A stretch of DNA of 64,000 bases. Source: Variovorax beijingensis (GTDB lineage: Bacteria; Pseudomonadota; Gammaproteobacteria; Burkholderiales; Burkholderiaceae_C). The notes below the pieces were generated by a model. The model saw nothing but the letters and a program-made list of their open reading frames with translations. It did not search any database and was not told where the DNA came from. Positions 9,619-21,030 of the stretch are shown here, in pieces. The stretch covers positions 62,001 through 126,000 of the forward strand of contig NZ_VIVL01000001.1 of NCBI RefSeq assembly GCF_007828835.1, read 5' to 3'. Made by a program: the position numbers and the translations under genes. Numbering within the stretch: the first letter of the stretch is position 1; each line of letters opens with the position of its first letter.

Positions 9619-10638
9619 TCAACGGAAACGCAGTTGCTGGCCGAGCCCCATCTTCTTCGCCTTCGCGAGCATCGCCGCGCCAAGCGCGATATCCGACAGC
9701 GAGAGGCCGCGATGCCAGAACAGGTTGGTCTCTTCGTCGCTCTCGCGCCCGGGCTTCAGGCCCGCGACGATCTGTCCGAGCTCGGCATGCAGCGTCTTTT
9801 CCGACAGGCGGCCGCTGTCGACGTGCGCGCGCAGTGCACCGAAGGGGCCGGCCTTGGCCTGGCCCCAGTCGTCCATCACCATCTTGTCCATGATGTCGGT
9901 CAGCGACAGCTCGACCGCGCTCATGGTGCCGTACGGAATGACGCAGGCGCCCTTCTTGATCCACTCGGTCTTGAGCACCGGCTCCGGCTTCTCGAGGCGC
10001 GAGGCCTCGACCACGATGTCGGCGCCGCGCACGCACGATTCCCAGTCCTCGGTCACGACGATCTTCTTGCCGAGGTCGCGCTCCAGCCTGGCGGCAAAGG
10101 CGTTACGGCTCTCGGGCCGGCGTGAGTGCACGCGGATCTCGTCGAAGTCGAAGATCGAGTCGAGCAGACGCACGTTCCAGTACGAGGTGCCGCGCGCGCC
10201 GATATGGCCCAGGATCTTCGAATTCTTGCGCGCGAGATGCTTGGCGCCGATGGCCGTGATCGCGCCGGTGCGCATGTCGGTGATGTCGGAGGCATCGACG
10301 ATGGCCACCGGCACGCCGGTCTTCGGGTCGAACAGGTTCAGCAGCGCGAGCTCCGACGGCAGGCCGACCTGGTAGTTGCGATAGAAGTCGCCCACCACCT
10401 TCACGCCGGCCACGCCGAGCGGCCGGATGTAGCCGCGCAGCACGTTGAAGTGGCCCGGGTAGTCCTTCTCGGGCACCAGGTGCATGCGCGGCTCGATGGT
10501 GGTCTCGCCGCGGCCCTGGGCCACGAGGCCCTCTTCGACGGCCGCGACGATCTCGGCATCGGTCATCGCAAGCGCCTGCACGTCGAGGTGGTTCAGGTAG
10601 TGCAGGTAGATGGGTTCGGAATTCGTTTCGGCAGACAT
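9619..10638 (-). CDS. Ornithine cyclodeaminase/mu-crystallin family protein
   Basis: A 339-residue NAD-dependent enzyme of the OCD/mu-crystallin family. Members deaminate ornithine to proline or reduce cyclic imino acids. Family landmarks are FNVLRGYIRPLGVAGVKVVG, SELALLNLFDPKTGVPVAI, MRTGAITAIGAKHLARK and the late ETNLFWHRGLSLSDIALG. The dinucleotide-binding glycine region reads ILGHIGARGTS, a variant of the usual GxGxxA. It starts 4 bases after hutU. An in-frame ATG at 10650 overlaps hutU, but the ATG at 10638 has the better ribosome-binding site (GGGTGA). The exact substrate cannot be read from the sequence. Its coupling to hutU suggests a product derived from histidine or glutamate. Confidence 0.88.
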   Translation of the reverse strand: MSAETNSEPIYLHYLNHLDVQALAMTDAEIVAAVEEGLVAQGRGETTIEPRMHLVPEKDYPGHFNVLRGYIRPLGVAGVKVVGDFYRNYQVGLPSELALLNLFDPKTGVPVAIVDASDITDMRTGAITAIGAKHLARKNSKILGHIGARGTSYWNVRLLDSIFDFDEIRVHSRRPESRNAFAARLERDLGKKIVVTEDWESCVRGADIVVEASRLEKPEPVLKTEWIKKGACVIPYGTMSAVELSLTDIMDKMVMDDWGQAKAGPFGALRAHVDSGRLSEKTLHAELGQIVAGLKPGRESDEETNLFWHRGLSLSDIALGAAMLAKAKKMGLGQQLRFR

Positions 10639-10642
10639 TGCA

Positions 10643-12367
<1,725 letters not shown>

Positions 12368-12391
12368 GGCGAGGTTCTCCTTGATCGGTGT

Positions 12392-13945
12392 TCAGGCGTG
12401 GCTGGGCAGGATGTTCAAGAGCGCAGCCGGCAGCTCGGCCTTCAGCGCCCACTGGCGCATGGCTTCGATGTCGGGCGCGAGGTAGCGGTCGCGTTCGAGG
12501 AAAGCGACCTTCTGGCGGATGGCGGCGAACTCGGCTTCGACCAGCGGGGAGCTCTTGAGTCCGCGCTTGAGTTCAATGCCTTGCGCGGCGGCCATGGCTT
12601 CGATGCCCACCACCACCGCGGTGTTGTTGACCATGTCGCCGAGCCGGCGCGCCGCGAAGGTGGCCATCGAGACGTGGTCTTCCTGGTTGGCCGAGGTCGG
12701 CAGGCTGTCGACGCTCGCGGGATGGGCGAGCGACTTGTTCTCCGACGCGAGGGCCGCGGCCGTGACCTGCGCGATCATGAAGCCGGAATTCAGGCCGCCG
12801 TCGCGCACCAGGAACGGCGGCAGGCCCGACAGGCCGGTGTCGAGCAGCAGCGCGATGCGGCGCTCGGCAATCGCGCCCACTTCGCTCACGGCCAGCGCGA
12901 TGATGTCGGCCGCAAAGGCGACCGGCTCGGCGTGGAAGTTGCCGCCCGAAATCACTTCGCCGGTGTCGGTGAACACCAGCGGGTTGTCCGAGGCGGCATT
13001 GGCCTCGATCACCAGCACGCGCGCGGCATGCGCGAGGTTGTCGAGGCAGGCGCCCATCACCTGCGGGATGCAGCGCACCGAATACGGGTCCTGCACGCGG
13101 CCGCAGTCGGCATGCGAGGGCACGATCTCGCTGCCTTCGAGCAGCGTGCGCACCGCGCCGGCCACCGCGATCTGTCCGGGCTGGCCGCGCGCGGCGTGGA
13201 TGCGGGCGTCGAAAGGCTTGATCGAACCCTGGATGGCTTCGAGCGAGAGCGCGCCCGACATCAGAGCCGAGGCGAACACGTCCTCGGCGCCGAACAGGCC
13301 GGCAAGCGCGAGCGCGGTCGACACCTGCGTGCCGTTGAGCAGCGCCAGGCCTTCCTTGGGGCCGAGCACGAAGGGTTCGAGGCCGATGCTGCGCATGGCC
13401 TCGGCGCCGCCGACGACCTTGCCGTCGGCCAGGGTCGCCTCGCCCTCGCCGATCAGCACGCAGGCCATGTGGGCGAGCGGCGCGAGGTCGCCCGAGGCGC
13501 CGACCGAGCCCTTGCACGGGATGCGCGGCATGACGCCCGCATTGAACAGCGCCAGCAGCGCATCGGCCAGCGCCGGCCGCACGCCCGAATGGCCGCGCGC
13601 CAGGCTCACGGCCTTGGTCGCGAGCACCATGCGCACCACCGGCGCGGCCAGCGGCTCGCCCGTGCCCACGCTGTGCGAGAGCACGAGGTTGCGCTGCAGC
13701 TCGGCCAGGTGGTCGTTGCCGATGCGCGTGCTCGCGAGCTTGCCGAAGCCGGTGTTGATGCCGTAGACCACCTGGTCGTTCTCGACGATGTGGCGCACCG
13801 CCGCTTCGGCGCGCGCCATGCCCTCCTGCACCGAAGGATCGAGCGCCAGCCGCACGCCGCCGGCCTGGATGCGCCGCAGCATGGCGAGGTCCACCTTGCC
13901 GGGCGTGAGGGTCAGGGTGGTGGCGGTGTGATTGTTTCTTGGCAT
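12392..13945 (-). CDS. hutH: Histidine ammonia-lyase HutH
   Basis: A 517-residue enzyme that removes ammonia from L-histidine to form trans-urocanate, the first step of the pathway. The A150-S151-G152 triad in GSVGASGDLAPLAHM self-cyclises to the MIO electrophile. YGINTGFGKLAS holds the catalytic tyrosine near the N-terminus. The ATG at 13945 is preferred to an in-frame TTG further up because the latter lies inside the operator. A HutC-like palindrome sits 6-19 bases before the start codon, so repressor binding would block this transcript directly. Confidence 0.97.
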   Translation of the reverse strand: MPRNNHTATTLTLTPGKVDLAMLRRIQAGGVRLALDPSVQEGMARAEAAVRHIVENDQVVYGINTGFGKLASTRIGNDHLAELQRNLVLSHSVGTGEPLAAPVVRMVLATKAVSLARGHSGVRPALADALLALFNAGVMPRIPCKGSVGASGDLAPLAHMACVLIGEGEATLADGKVVGGAEAMRSIGLEPFVLGPKEGLALLNGTQVSTALALAGLFGAEDVFASALMSGALSLEAIQGSIKPFDARIHAARGQPGQIAVAGAVRTLLEGSEIVPSHADCGRVQDPYSVRCIPQVMGACLDNLAHAARVLVIEANAASDNPLVFTDTGEVISGGNFHAEPVAFAADIIALAVSEVGAIAERRIALLLDTGLSGLPPFLVRDGGLNSGFMIAQVTAAALASENKSLAHPASVDSLPTSANQEDHVSMATFAARRLGDMVNNTAVVVGIEAMAAAQGIELKRGLKSSPLVEAEFAAIRQKVAFLERDRYLAPDIEAMRQWALKAELPAALLNILPSHA

Positions 13946-13950
13946 GTGAA

Positions 13951-13964
13951 CCTGTCTATACAAG
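13951..13964. promoter_or_regulatory. Putative HutC operator of hutH
   Basis: The palindrome CCTGTCTATACAAG, or CTTGTATAGACAGG on the coding strand, matches the TTGTATAGACAA-type sites known for HutC repressors. It lies just upstream of the hutH ATG. Two close matches occur in front of the ABC transporter at 17,574 and 17,641. Confidence 0.75.
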
Positions 13965-14021
13965 TGGTTGCGAGAGAAAACCTTGTCCTTCGGACACTAA
14001 AAAAGACTCACGGTCCCTTCG

Positions 14022-14113
14022 TGAAACACCGCGGAACCGGCTTTGCCGGGCCGCTGGTGTTGCCCCCGGCGAGGGGGTTGGCGAAGCGACACGAAGTGCG
14101 CGAAGACTGGGGG
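14022..14113. repeat. Structured intergenic repeat-like element
   Basis: The hutC-hutH gap contains a run of short inverted repeats: CCGGCTTTGCCGG at 14037-14049, CCCCCGGCGAGGGGG at 14063-14077, and a GCGAAGCGACACG/GTGCGCG stretch after them. From memory, this composition resembles dispersed non-coding repeats of Comamonadaceae intergenic regions. Copy number cannot be tested from one window. In RNA it could uncouple hutC from hutH expression. Confidence 0.4.
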
Positions 14114-14125
14114 AGAGCCATAGTT

Positions 14126-14863
14126 CTAGCCGAACGACGGGTTGCCGTCGGCCTTGAAGCGGCTGCCCAGGCTGTAGCGCGACGCCGGATGCAGGCAGCG
14201 CACCCAGGTGACGGGCGTGTTGCGCGTCCAGGTGCGGCGCGTGAGCAGCAGGCAGGGATCGGTGGGCGCCATGGCGAGCCGCTCGGCCTGCTCGGCGGTG
14301 GGCAGCACGGCGTCGACCACGTGCTCGATCTGGTCGAAGGGCACGTGGCGCACCAGGTACTCGCTGGGCGGCACGGCGGCGAAGTCCTGCTCGAGGAAGT
14401 CGGGCACGACCAGCGGATTGACGTAGCGCTCTTCCAGCTGCACCGGCGTGTCGTTCTCCAGGTGCAGGCAGACGCTGTGGAACACCGAGGTGCCCGCGCG
14501 CATGTCGAGCCAGGCGGCGACGTCGGGCGAGGCGGACAGGCGTTCCACCGCGAGCATCTCGCAGCGGTAGTCGTGCCCGCGCTGGCGGATCTCGCTCGCG
14601 ATGTTGGCGATCTGCAGCAGCGTGGACTGCGGCTTGTTCTCGGCCACGAAGCTGCCGACACCGGCCACGCGCACGATGCGGCCCTGCTCCATGAGTTCGC
14701 GCAGCGCGCGGTTCACCGTCATGCGCGAAATGCCGAACTGCGCGACCAGCTCGCTCTCCGACGGCAGGCGATGCCCGGCCGGCCAGGTGCCGTCCTGGAT
14801 CCTGCGGGAGATGTGATCCTTGACTTGCGCATAGAGCGCGAGGGACGGCAGGTCGCGTTTCAT
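14126..14863 (-). CDS. hutC: Histidine utilisation repressor HutC (GntR family)
   Basis: A 245-residue GntR/HutC regulator. The winged helix is at about residues 8-75, with LPSESELVAQFGISRMTVNRA and LRELMEQGRIVRVAGVGSFV. It is followed by a UTRA effector domain that in HutC proteins binds urocanate (ENDTPVQLEERYVNP is a family hallmark). It is therefore expected to repress the hut operon and release DNA when urocanate accumulates. It overlaps no gene but lies 1 base after the ABC ATPase gene, so it is co-transcribed with the transporter and probably autoregulated through the sites at 17,574 and 17,641. Confidence 0.95.
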   Translation of the reverse strand: MKRDLPSLALYAQVKDHISRRIQDGTWPAGHRLPSESELVAQFGISRMTVNRALRELMEQGRIVRVAGVGSFVAENKPQSTLLQIANIASEIRQRGHDYRCEMLAVERLSASPDVAAWLDMRAGTSVFHSVCLHLENDTPVQLEERYVNPLVVPDFLEQDFAAVPPSEYLVRHVPFDQIEHVVDAVLPTAEQAERLAMAPTDPCLLLTRRTWTRNTPVTWVRCLHPASRYSLGSRFKADGNPSFG

Positions 14864-14864
14864 G

Positions 14865-15653
14865 TCAGTGTTCGGCCGCGGCCATCGACTCGGCGCGGAT
14901 CTCTTCCGTCAGCCGCGCCTTGATCTCCATGAACTCCGGCGAGGTCTTGATGGTGTAGCTGCGCGGATGCGGAAAATCGACCGCGATCTCGGTCTTGATG
15001 CGGCCCGGCCGCGCGCTGAACACCGCCACGCGGTTGGCCATGAAGATCGCCTCGTCGATGTCGTGCGTGACGAACAGCACCGTCTTGCGCGCCGACTCCC
15101 AGATGCCGAGCAGGAGCTCCTGCATCAGCACGCGGGTCTGGTTGTCGAGGGCGCCGAAGGGCTCGTCCAGCAGCAGCATCTTGGGGTCGTTGGCGAGCGC
15201 GCGCGCAATCGCGGTGCGCTGCTGCATGCCGCCCGAGAGCTGCTTCGGAAAGTGGTGCTCGAAGCCGCGCAGGCCCACCTTGGCGATGAAGAACTCGCTG
15301 CGCTCCTTCTGGTCGGCCTCGCTCATACCGCGCTCGCGCAGCCCGAAGCGGATGTTCTGCGCCACCGTGAGCCACGGAAAGAGCGTGTAGCTCTGGAACA
15401 CCACGCCGCGGTCGGCGCCCGGGCCGTCGATGCGCTCGCCGTCGAGCAGCACCTGGCCGGTGGTCGGGAAGTCGAGCCCCGCGACGATGCGCAGCAGCGT
15501 CGACTTGCCGCAGCCAGAGGGGCCGAGGATGGTGACGAAGTCGTTCTCGCGCACCTCGAAGTCGATCGGCAGCAGCGCCTGCGTGCGCTGGCCCCTGGTG
15601 CCGGTGAAGACGCGCGAGACGCCCTGGATGGAAAGCTGGTTGTTGGTCGTCAT
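14865..15653 (-). CDS. ABC transporter ATP-binding protein (NitT/TauT-like)
   Basis: A 262-residue ATPase of the nitrate/sulfonate/taurine class. It shows Walker A GPSGCGKST, the Q-loop in VVFQSYTLFPWLTV, signature LSGGMQQR, Walker B MLLLDEPFGALD and the H-loop in LFVTHDIDEAI. The ATG at 15653 overlaps the permease stop (ATGA). With the permease and binding protein it forms a complete importer encoded directly ahead of hutC, so its substrate is probably histidine, urocanate or a related imidazole rather than nitrate or taurine. That substrate is inferred from position only. Confidence 0.93.
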   Translation of the reverse strand: MTTNNQLSIQGVSRVFTGTRGQRTQALLPIDFEVRENDFVTILGPSGCGKSTLLRIVAGLDFPTTGQVLLDGERIDGPGADRGVVFQSYTLFPWLTVAQNIRFGLRERGMSEADQKERSEFFIAKVGLRGFEHHFPKQLSGGMQQRTAIARALANDPKMLLLDEPFGALDNQTRVLMQELLLGIWESARKTVLFVTHDIDEAIFMANRVAVFSARPGRIKTEIAVDFPHPRSYTIKTSPEFMEIKARLTEEIRAESMAAAEH

Positions 15654-16531
15654 CACAGTGCCGCCCATGCAAAGAGGCGGCGGTTGAGCGCCTTGAAAGC
15701 GAAGTCGGACACCAGCCCGATGACGCCGATCACGATGATCCCGAAGATGATCTGTCCGGTGTTCAGCAAGGCCTGGCTGTCGGTGATCATGTGGCCGATG
15801 CCCGACGAGGAGCCGATGAGTTCCGCCACGATCACGTAGGTCCAGGCCCAGCCGAGCACCAGGCGCAGCGTCTCGGCAATGCCAGGGGCGGCGCCCGGGA
15901 TGAGCACGCGCGCCACGATGCCTCGGCTCTTCGCGCCCAGCGTGTAGGCGGCCTCGACGAGGTCGCGCCGCGCACCGCCCACCGTCACCGCCACCATCAG
16001 CACGATCTGGAAGAACGAGCCGATGAAGATCACCAGCAGCTTCTGCATCTCGCCCAGGCCCGCCCACAGGATGAGCAGCGGAATGAAGGCCGACGCCGGC
16101 AGGTAGCGGCAGAACGAGACGAAGGGCTCGAAGAAGGCCTCCACGGCCTTCCAGGTGCCCATGGCAATGCCCAGCGGCACCGCCAGCACGGCCGCCAGCA
16201 GGAAACCGCCGAACACGCGCCACACGGTCATGCCCACGTCGCCGATGAAACCGAACTCGGCGAACAGCATCCAGCCTTCCTTCAGCATGGTCACCGGGCT
16301 GGCCAGGAAGGTCGGCGGCACGAAGCCGCCGAGCGTGGCAACGGACCACACGAGCACGAAGGCCACGAAGAAGCCGAGGCCCAGCAGCACGCGGGCGCGC
16401 CCGCTGACGGGCTCGAGCGGCGCGAGCGAGCGGCGCCGCGCGGGCGCGACGGCCTGGGGGGTTGCGGCCGATGCAGGCGCCGCCGCGCGCGGCGCCACCT
16501 GCGGCAGGGCCTTACTTGACGAAGCTTGCAT
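15653..16531 (-). CDS. ABC transporter permease (NitT/TauT-like)
   Basis: A 292-residue inner-membrane permease. An unusually long, alanine/proline-rich cytoplasmic N-terminus of about 45 residues precedes the first membrane segment (VLLGLGFFVAFVLVW). The EAA loop is in DLVEAAYTLGAKSRGIVARVLIPGA, as in SsuC/TauC permeases. It overlaps the end of the binding-protein gene by 20 bases and the ATPase start by 4, showing tight coupling. Confidence 0.92.
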   Translation of the reverse strand: MQASSSKALPQVAPRAAAPASAATPQAVAPARRRSLAPLEPVSGRARVLLGLGFFVAFVLVWSVATLGGFVPPTFLASPVTMLKEGWMLFAEFGFIGDVGMTVWRVFGGFLLAAVLAVPLGIAMGTWKAVEAFFEPFVSFCRYLPASAFIPLLILWAGLGEMQKLLVIFIGSFFQIVLMVAVTVGGARRDLVEAAYTLGAKSRGIVARVLIPGAAPGIAETLRLVLGWAWTYVIVAELIGSSSGIGHMITDSQALLNTGQIIFGIIVIGVIGLVSDFAFKALNRRLFAWAAL

Positions 16532-17480
16532 CGAACATCGCCGTGTAGTCTTCGGGCGCCTTGCGGATCACGCCGGCCTCCAGCAGGATGGGCGCGGCTT
16601 CCTTCATGAAGCTGGTGAGTTCGCCCGCGAAGAATTTCTGGTTGGCCGCCTTGTCCTGCCAGCGCAGGTAGGCCGACGACTTGGCGAACTGCTCGCCGGT
16701 CTGCTTGACGGCCGAGCCCATGAGCTCGTTGGCCTTGGCGGGGTCGGCCTTGATCAGGTCGAGCGCCTCGAAGTATGACTGCGTCAACGCGGCGGCCGCC
16801 TTGGCGTTGGCCTTGAGCCAGGTGGGGGCGCAGCCCACGGTGTCCATCACCATCGGGTAGTCGAGCGTGGTGGCCAGGATCTTGCCGGCGGTGGGGTTGG
16901 CGCGCACGGTCGACAGGTAGGGCTCGTAGGTCATGGCGGCGTCGTTCTGGCCGGCCACGAAGGCCTGGGCCGCGGGCTGAGGCTCGAGCGAGACCACCTT
17001 CACGTCCTTCAGCGTCATGCCGTTCTTGTTGAGCATCCAGGCCAGCCCGAAGTAGGGCGCGGTGCCGGGCGCGCTCACGCCGATGCTCTTGCCCTTGAGG
17101 TCGGCAAAGCTCTTGACGTCGTTGCGCACCGCGAGGCCGTCGGCGCCGTAGGACTTGTCCATCTGGAAGATCTGCACGATCGGCACGCCGTTGGCGTTCC
17201 ACGCCACGTGCGTCTCCACGGTGGTGGCCGCGCACTGGATCGCGCCCGCGGCCAGTGCCAGGTGGCGGTCCTTCTGCGGGATCATCTTGAGCTCGACGTC
17301 CAGCCCGTTCTTCTTGAAGATGCCGGCCTTGTCGGCCAAGGAGAGCGGCGCAAAGCCGGTCCAGCCCGACATGCCGAGCGCGATCTTGGTTTCCTGCGCC
17401 GCGGCCGTCTGGGCCATGCCTGCTGCACACGCACCTGCTGCCAGCAGCGAAACGACTTTCACAACTACCGTCTTGACCAT
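16512..17480 (-). CDS. ABC transporter substrate-binding protein (NitT/TauT-like)
   Basis: A 322-residue periplasmic protein with a signal peptide ([20 protein letters not shown], cleavage after AAA) and the NMT1/SsuA-like fold. Landmarks are [20 protein letters not shown] near the mature start, [16 protein letters not shown] and [20 protein letters not shown]. It is the first gene of the transporter-hutC unit. Its upstream region carries two HutC-like palindromes, so its expression should rise with urocanate. The ligand is inferred to be histidine or an imidazole derivative. Confidence 0.92.
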   Translation of the reverse strand: MVKTVVVKVVSLLAAGACAAGMAQTAAAQETKIALGMSGWTGFAPLSLADKAGIFKKNGLDVELKMIPQKDRHLALAAGAIQCAATTVETHVAWNANGVPIVQIFQMDKSYGADGLAVRNDVKSFADLKGKSIGVSAPGTAPYFGLAWMLNKNGMTLKDVKVVSLEPQPAAQAFVAGQNDAAMTYEPYLSTVRANPTAGKILATTLDYPMVMDTVGCAPTWLKANAKAAAALTQSYFEALDLIKADPAKANELMGSAVKQTGEQFAKSSAYLRWQDKAANQKFFAGELTSFMKEAAPILLEAGVIRKAPEDYTAMFDASFVK

Positions 17481-17573
17481 GGGTACTCCTGGGTCTGTTT
17501 TCTAGGAAAAGGCTTGGCGATGCACCCCCTCTCAAGGGCTGCGCACGCCTCGCATTGTTGCCAAGCGCCCCAA

Positions 17574-17587
17574 CTTGTATATACAGG
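17574..17587. promoter_or_regulatory. Putative HutC operator, transporter-hutC promoter (proximal)
   Basis: CTTGTATATACAGG, a near-perfect palindrome about 94 bases upstream of the binding-protein ATG at 17480, shares its core with the hutH site at 13,951. Confidence 0.72.
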
Positions 17588-17640
17588 ATAACCCGAAAGG
17601 CCACTTTCGGTGCATTCCTTCAGCAAAATGCACCAGATTG

Positions 17641-17653
17641 CTGTCTATACAGG
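17641..17653. promoter_or_regulatory. Putative HutC operator, transporter-hutC promoter (distal)
   Basis: CTGTCTATACAGG, a second HutC-like palindrome 53 bases further from the transporter genes. The centre-to-centre distance of about 66 bases would allow co-operative binding or looping. The rest of the 17,481-17,773 gap is the divergent promoter region with recQ. I see no other structure in it. Confidence 0.65.
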
Positions 17654-17773
17654 AGGGGCGGCGGGACGGGCTTCACGATTGCAAACCTCGTGCCACAGTC
17701 ATATCGATGCTGCTGGGGGACAATCAGCGGCTCCCCCTTCTGCTCTTTTCCCCATTCTTCGCATCCGCTGCCC

Positions 17774-19675
<1,902 letters not shown>

Positions 19676-19695
19676 GCCCGGCCCGCGCACATCGG

Positions 19696-20886
19696 TCAGC
19701 TCGCCGGCGGCAGCGTGATCGGCACCGGCCGCGTGAGCAGGTCGACGTACAACTCGAAGAAGCGTGCGTTGTCGAACTTCTTCACCACCGTCATCTTCTG
19801 CAGCGCCGGGCCCGCGGGCTGCGAGGCATAGCCGATCGAGCGGCCGTTGTCGGCGGCGCCGGGCTTGGCGACCACGTCGACATAGCGCTCGACGGTTTCG
19901 GTGGCATAGGCCGGATCGATGAGATAGGCGAGCGTGAGCGTGTCCCAGATGTTCTGCGTGTAGGCCGGGTTGTTCTCGAAGCCGTTGGTGCCGCTGAAGC
20001 CGTAGCCGTTGAGCTGGCGGAACACCTCGGTCACGGCCGTGGGCCGGGCCGGATGCGCGATGCGGTCGTAGATCGGCTTGGTCAGGAACACGGTGTCGGT
20101 CACGTCCAGCGGCACCACCACCTGCGGAATCGGCAGCCGCACCACGAACTGCGCGGCCTCGGGGTCGAACCACCAGTTGAATTCGGCGTACCTGGTGGTG
20201 TTGCCCGGCACGTCGACCGCGCCGCCCATGTAGATGATCTTCTTGATCAGCGGCACGATCTCGGGGTTCTGCTTGACCGCGAGCGCGATGTTGGTGAGCG
20301 GGCCGATGGCCAGGATGGTGATCTCGTTGGGGTTGGCCTTCACGGTGTCGACGATGAAGTCGACCGCGCTCCTGCGCTGGAGCACCGTGTGGGTGGCAAA
20401 GCCGTCGGGCGGGGGCTTCAGGTCGGCATCCGTCTTGGGCTCGGGCGAACTCCAGGCGCCCAGGTAGCCGTCGCCGCCGGAGCCGGCCGCCATCTCGGCC
20501 TCGATGGTGGCGTAGTCGTGGTTGAAGGCGTAGTTCGCACCCGAATAGACGCCGATGCGGTCGCCCACGCCCAGCCGCTCGACCGACTTCAGCGCGTCCG
20601 CCACGCCCTGCCTGAGCCACTGGTTGCCCGAAACCACGCTGATGCCCATGACCTGCACCTTGCCCTGGGCCTGCAGCTGCGCGGCCATGACGCCGAGCTG
20701 GCCGTCGTCGCTCATGGTGTTGTAGTCGCTGTCGATGATGATCTTCTGCGCCGGCGGCGGCGCCGCGCCGAAGCCCGGTGCGAGCCCGAAGCCGCCGTTG
20801 CCGTTGCCGCCGCCCCCGCAGGCCGAGAGCACCGTGGCGAGCAAGGCCGCTGCCATCCATCTGCGTCGCTGAATCCGAATCGTCAT
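19696..20886 (-). CDS. Nucleoside hydrolase, lipoprotein
   Basis: A 396-residue inosine/uridine-type nucleoside hydrolase. The calcium-binding aspartate cluster reads IIIDSDYNTMSDDGQL, and later landmarks are ILAIGPLTNIALAV and KIIYMGGAV. Unusually for the family it carries a lipoprotein signal (MTIRIQRRRWMAAALLATVL, then SAC lipobox) followed by a glycine-rich linker, so it should be anchored in the membrane facing the periplasm. AGGAG precedes the ATG at 20886. A 22-base LacI-type palindrome lies 44 bases upstream, so the gene is probably controlled by a LacI-family regulator that is not adjacent. Confidence 0.88.
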   Translation of the reverse strand: MTIRIQRRRWMAAALLATVLSACGGGGNGNGGFGLAPGFGAAPPPAQKIIIDSDYNTMSDDGQLGVMAAQLQAQGKVQVMGISVVSGNQWLRQGVADALKSVERLGVGDRIGVYSGANYAFNHDYATIEAEMAAGSGGDGYLGAWSSPEPKTDADLKPPPDGFATHTVLQRRSAVDFIVDTVKANPNEITILAIGPLTNIALAVKQNPEIVPLIKKIIYMGGAVDVPGNTTRYAEFNWWFDPEAAQFVVRLPIPQVVVPLDVTDTVFLTKPIYDRIAHPARPTAVTEVFRQLNGYGFSGTNGFENNPAYTQNIWDTLTLAYLIDPAYATETVERYVDVVAKPGAADNGRSIGYASQPAGPALQKMTVVKKFDNARFFELYVDLLTRPVPITLPPAS

Positions 20887-20929
20887 ACCGGCTCCTTTTC
20901 GAATGGTCTTGCCATGTAGAACTAAATGC

Positions 20930-20951
20930 CAAACGTTTGCGCAAACGTTTG
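20930..20951. promoter_or_regulatory. 22-bp perfect palindrome, LacI-family operator
   Basis: Two copies of CAAACGTTTG (20930-20939 and 20942-20951) are joined by GC, and the whole is a perfect 22-base palindrome. Each half has the central CG and AAACGTTT core typical of LacI-family operators. It lies just upstream of the nucleoside hydrolase ATG at 20886. The core resembles the CAAACGATTG sites next to the LacI gene at 53,924. Confidence 0.75.
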
Positions 20952-21030
20952 CCTGAACTCTAAAGCGCATGCCACGAGCGCGGCAACGCGCAAGGTTTCA
21001 AGGGGTAACCGAGGCCGGTGCCGAAGCGGG

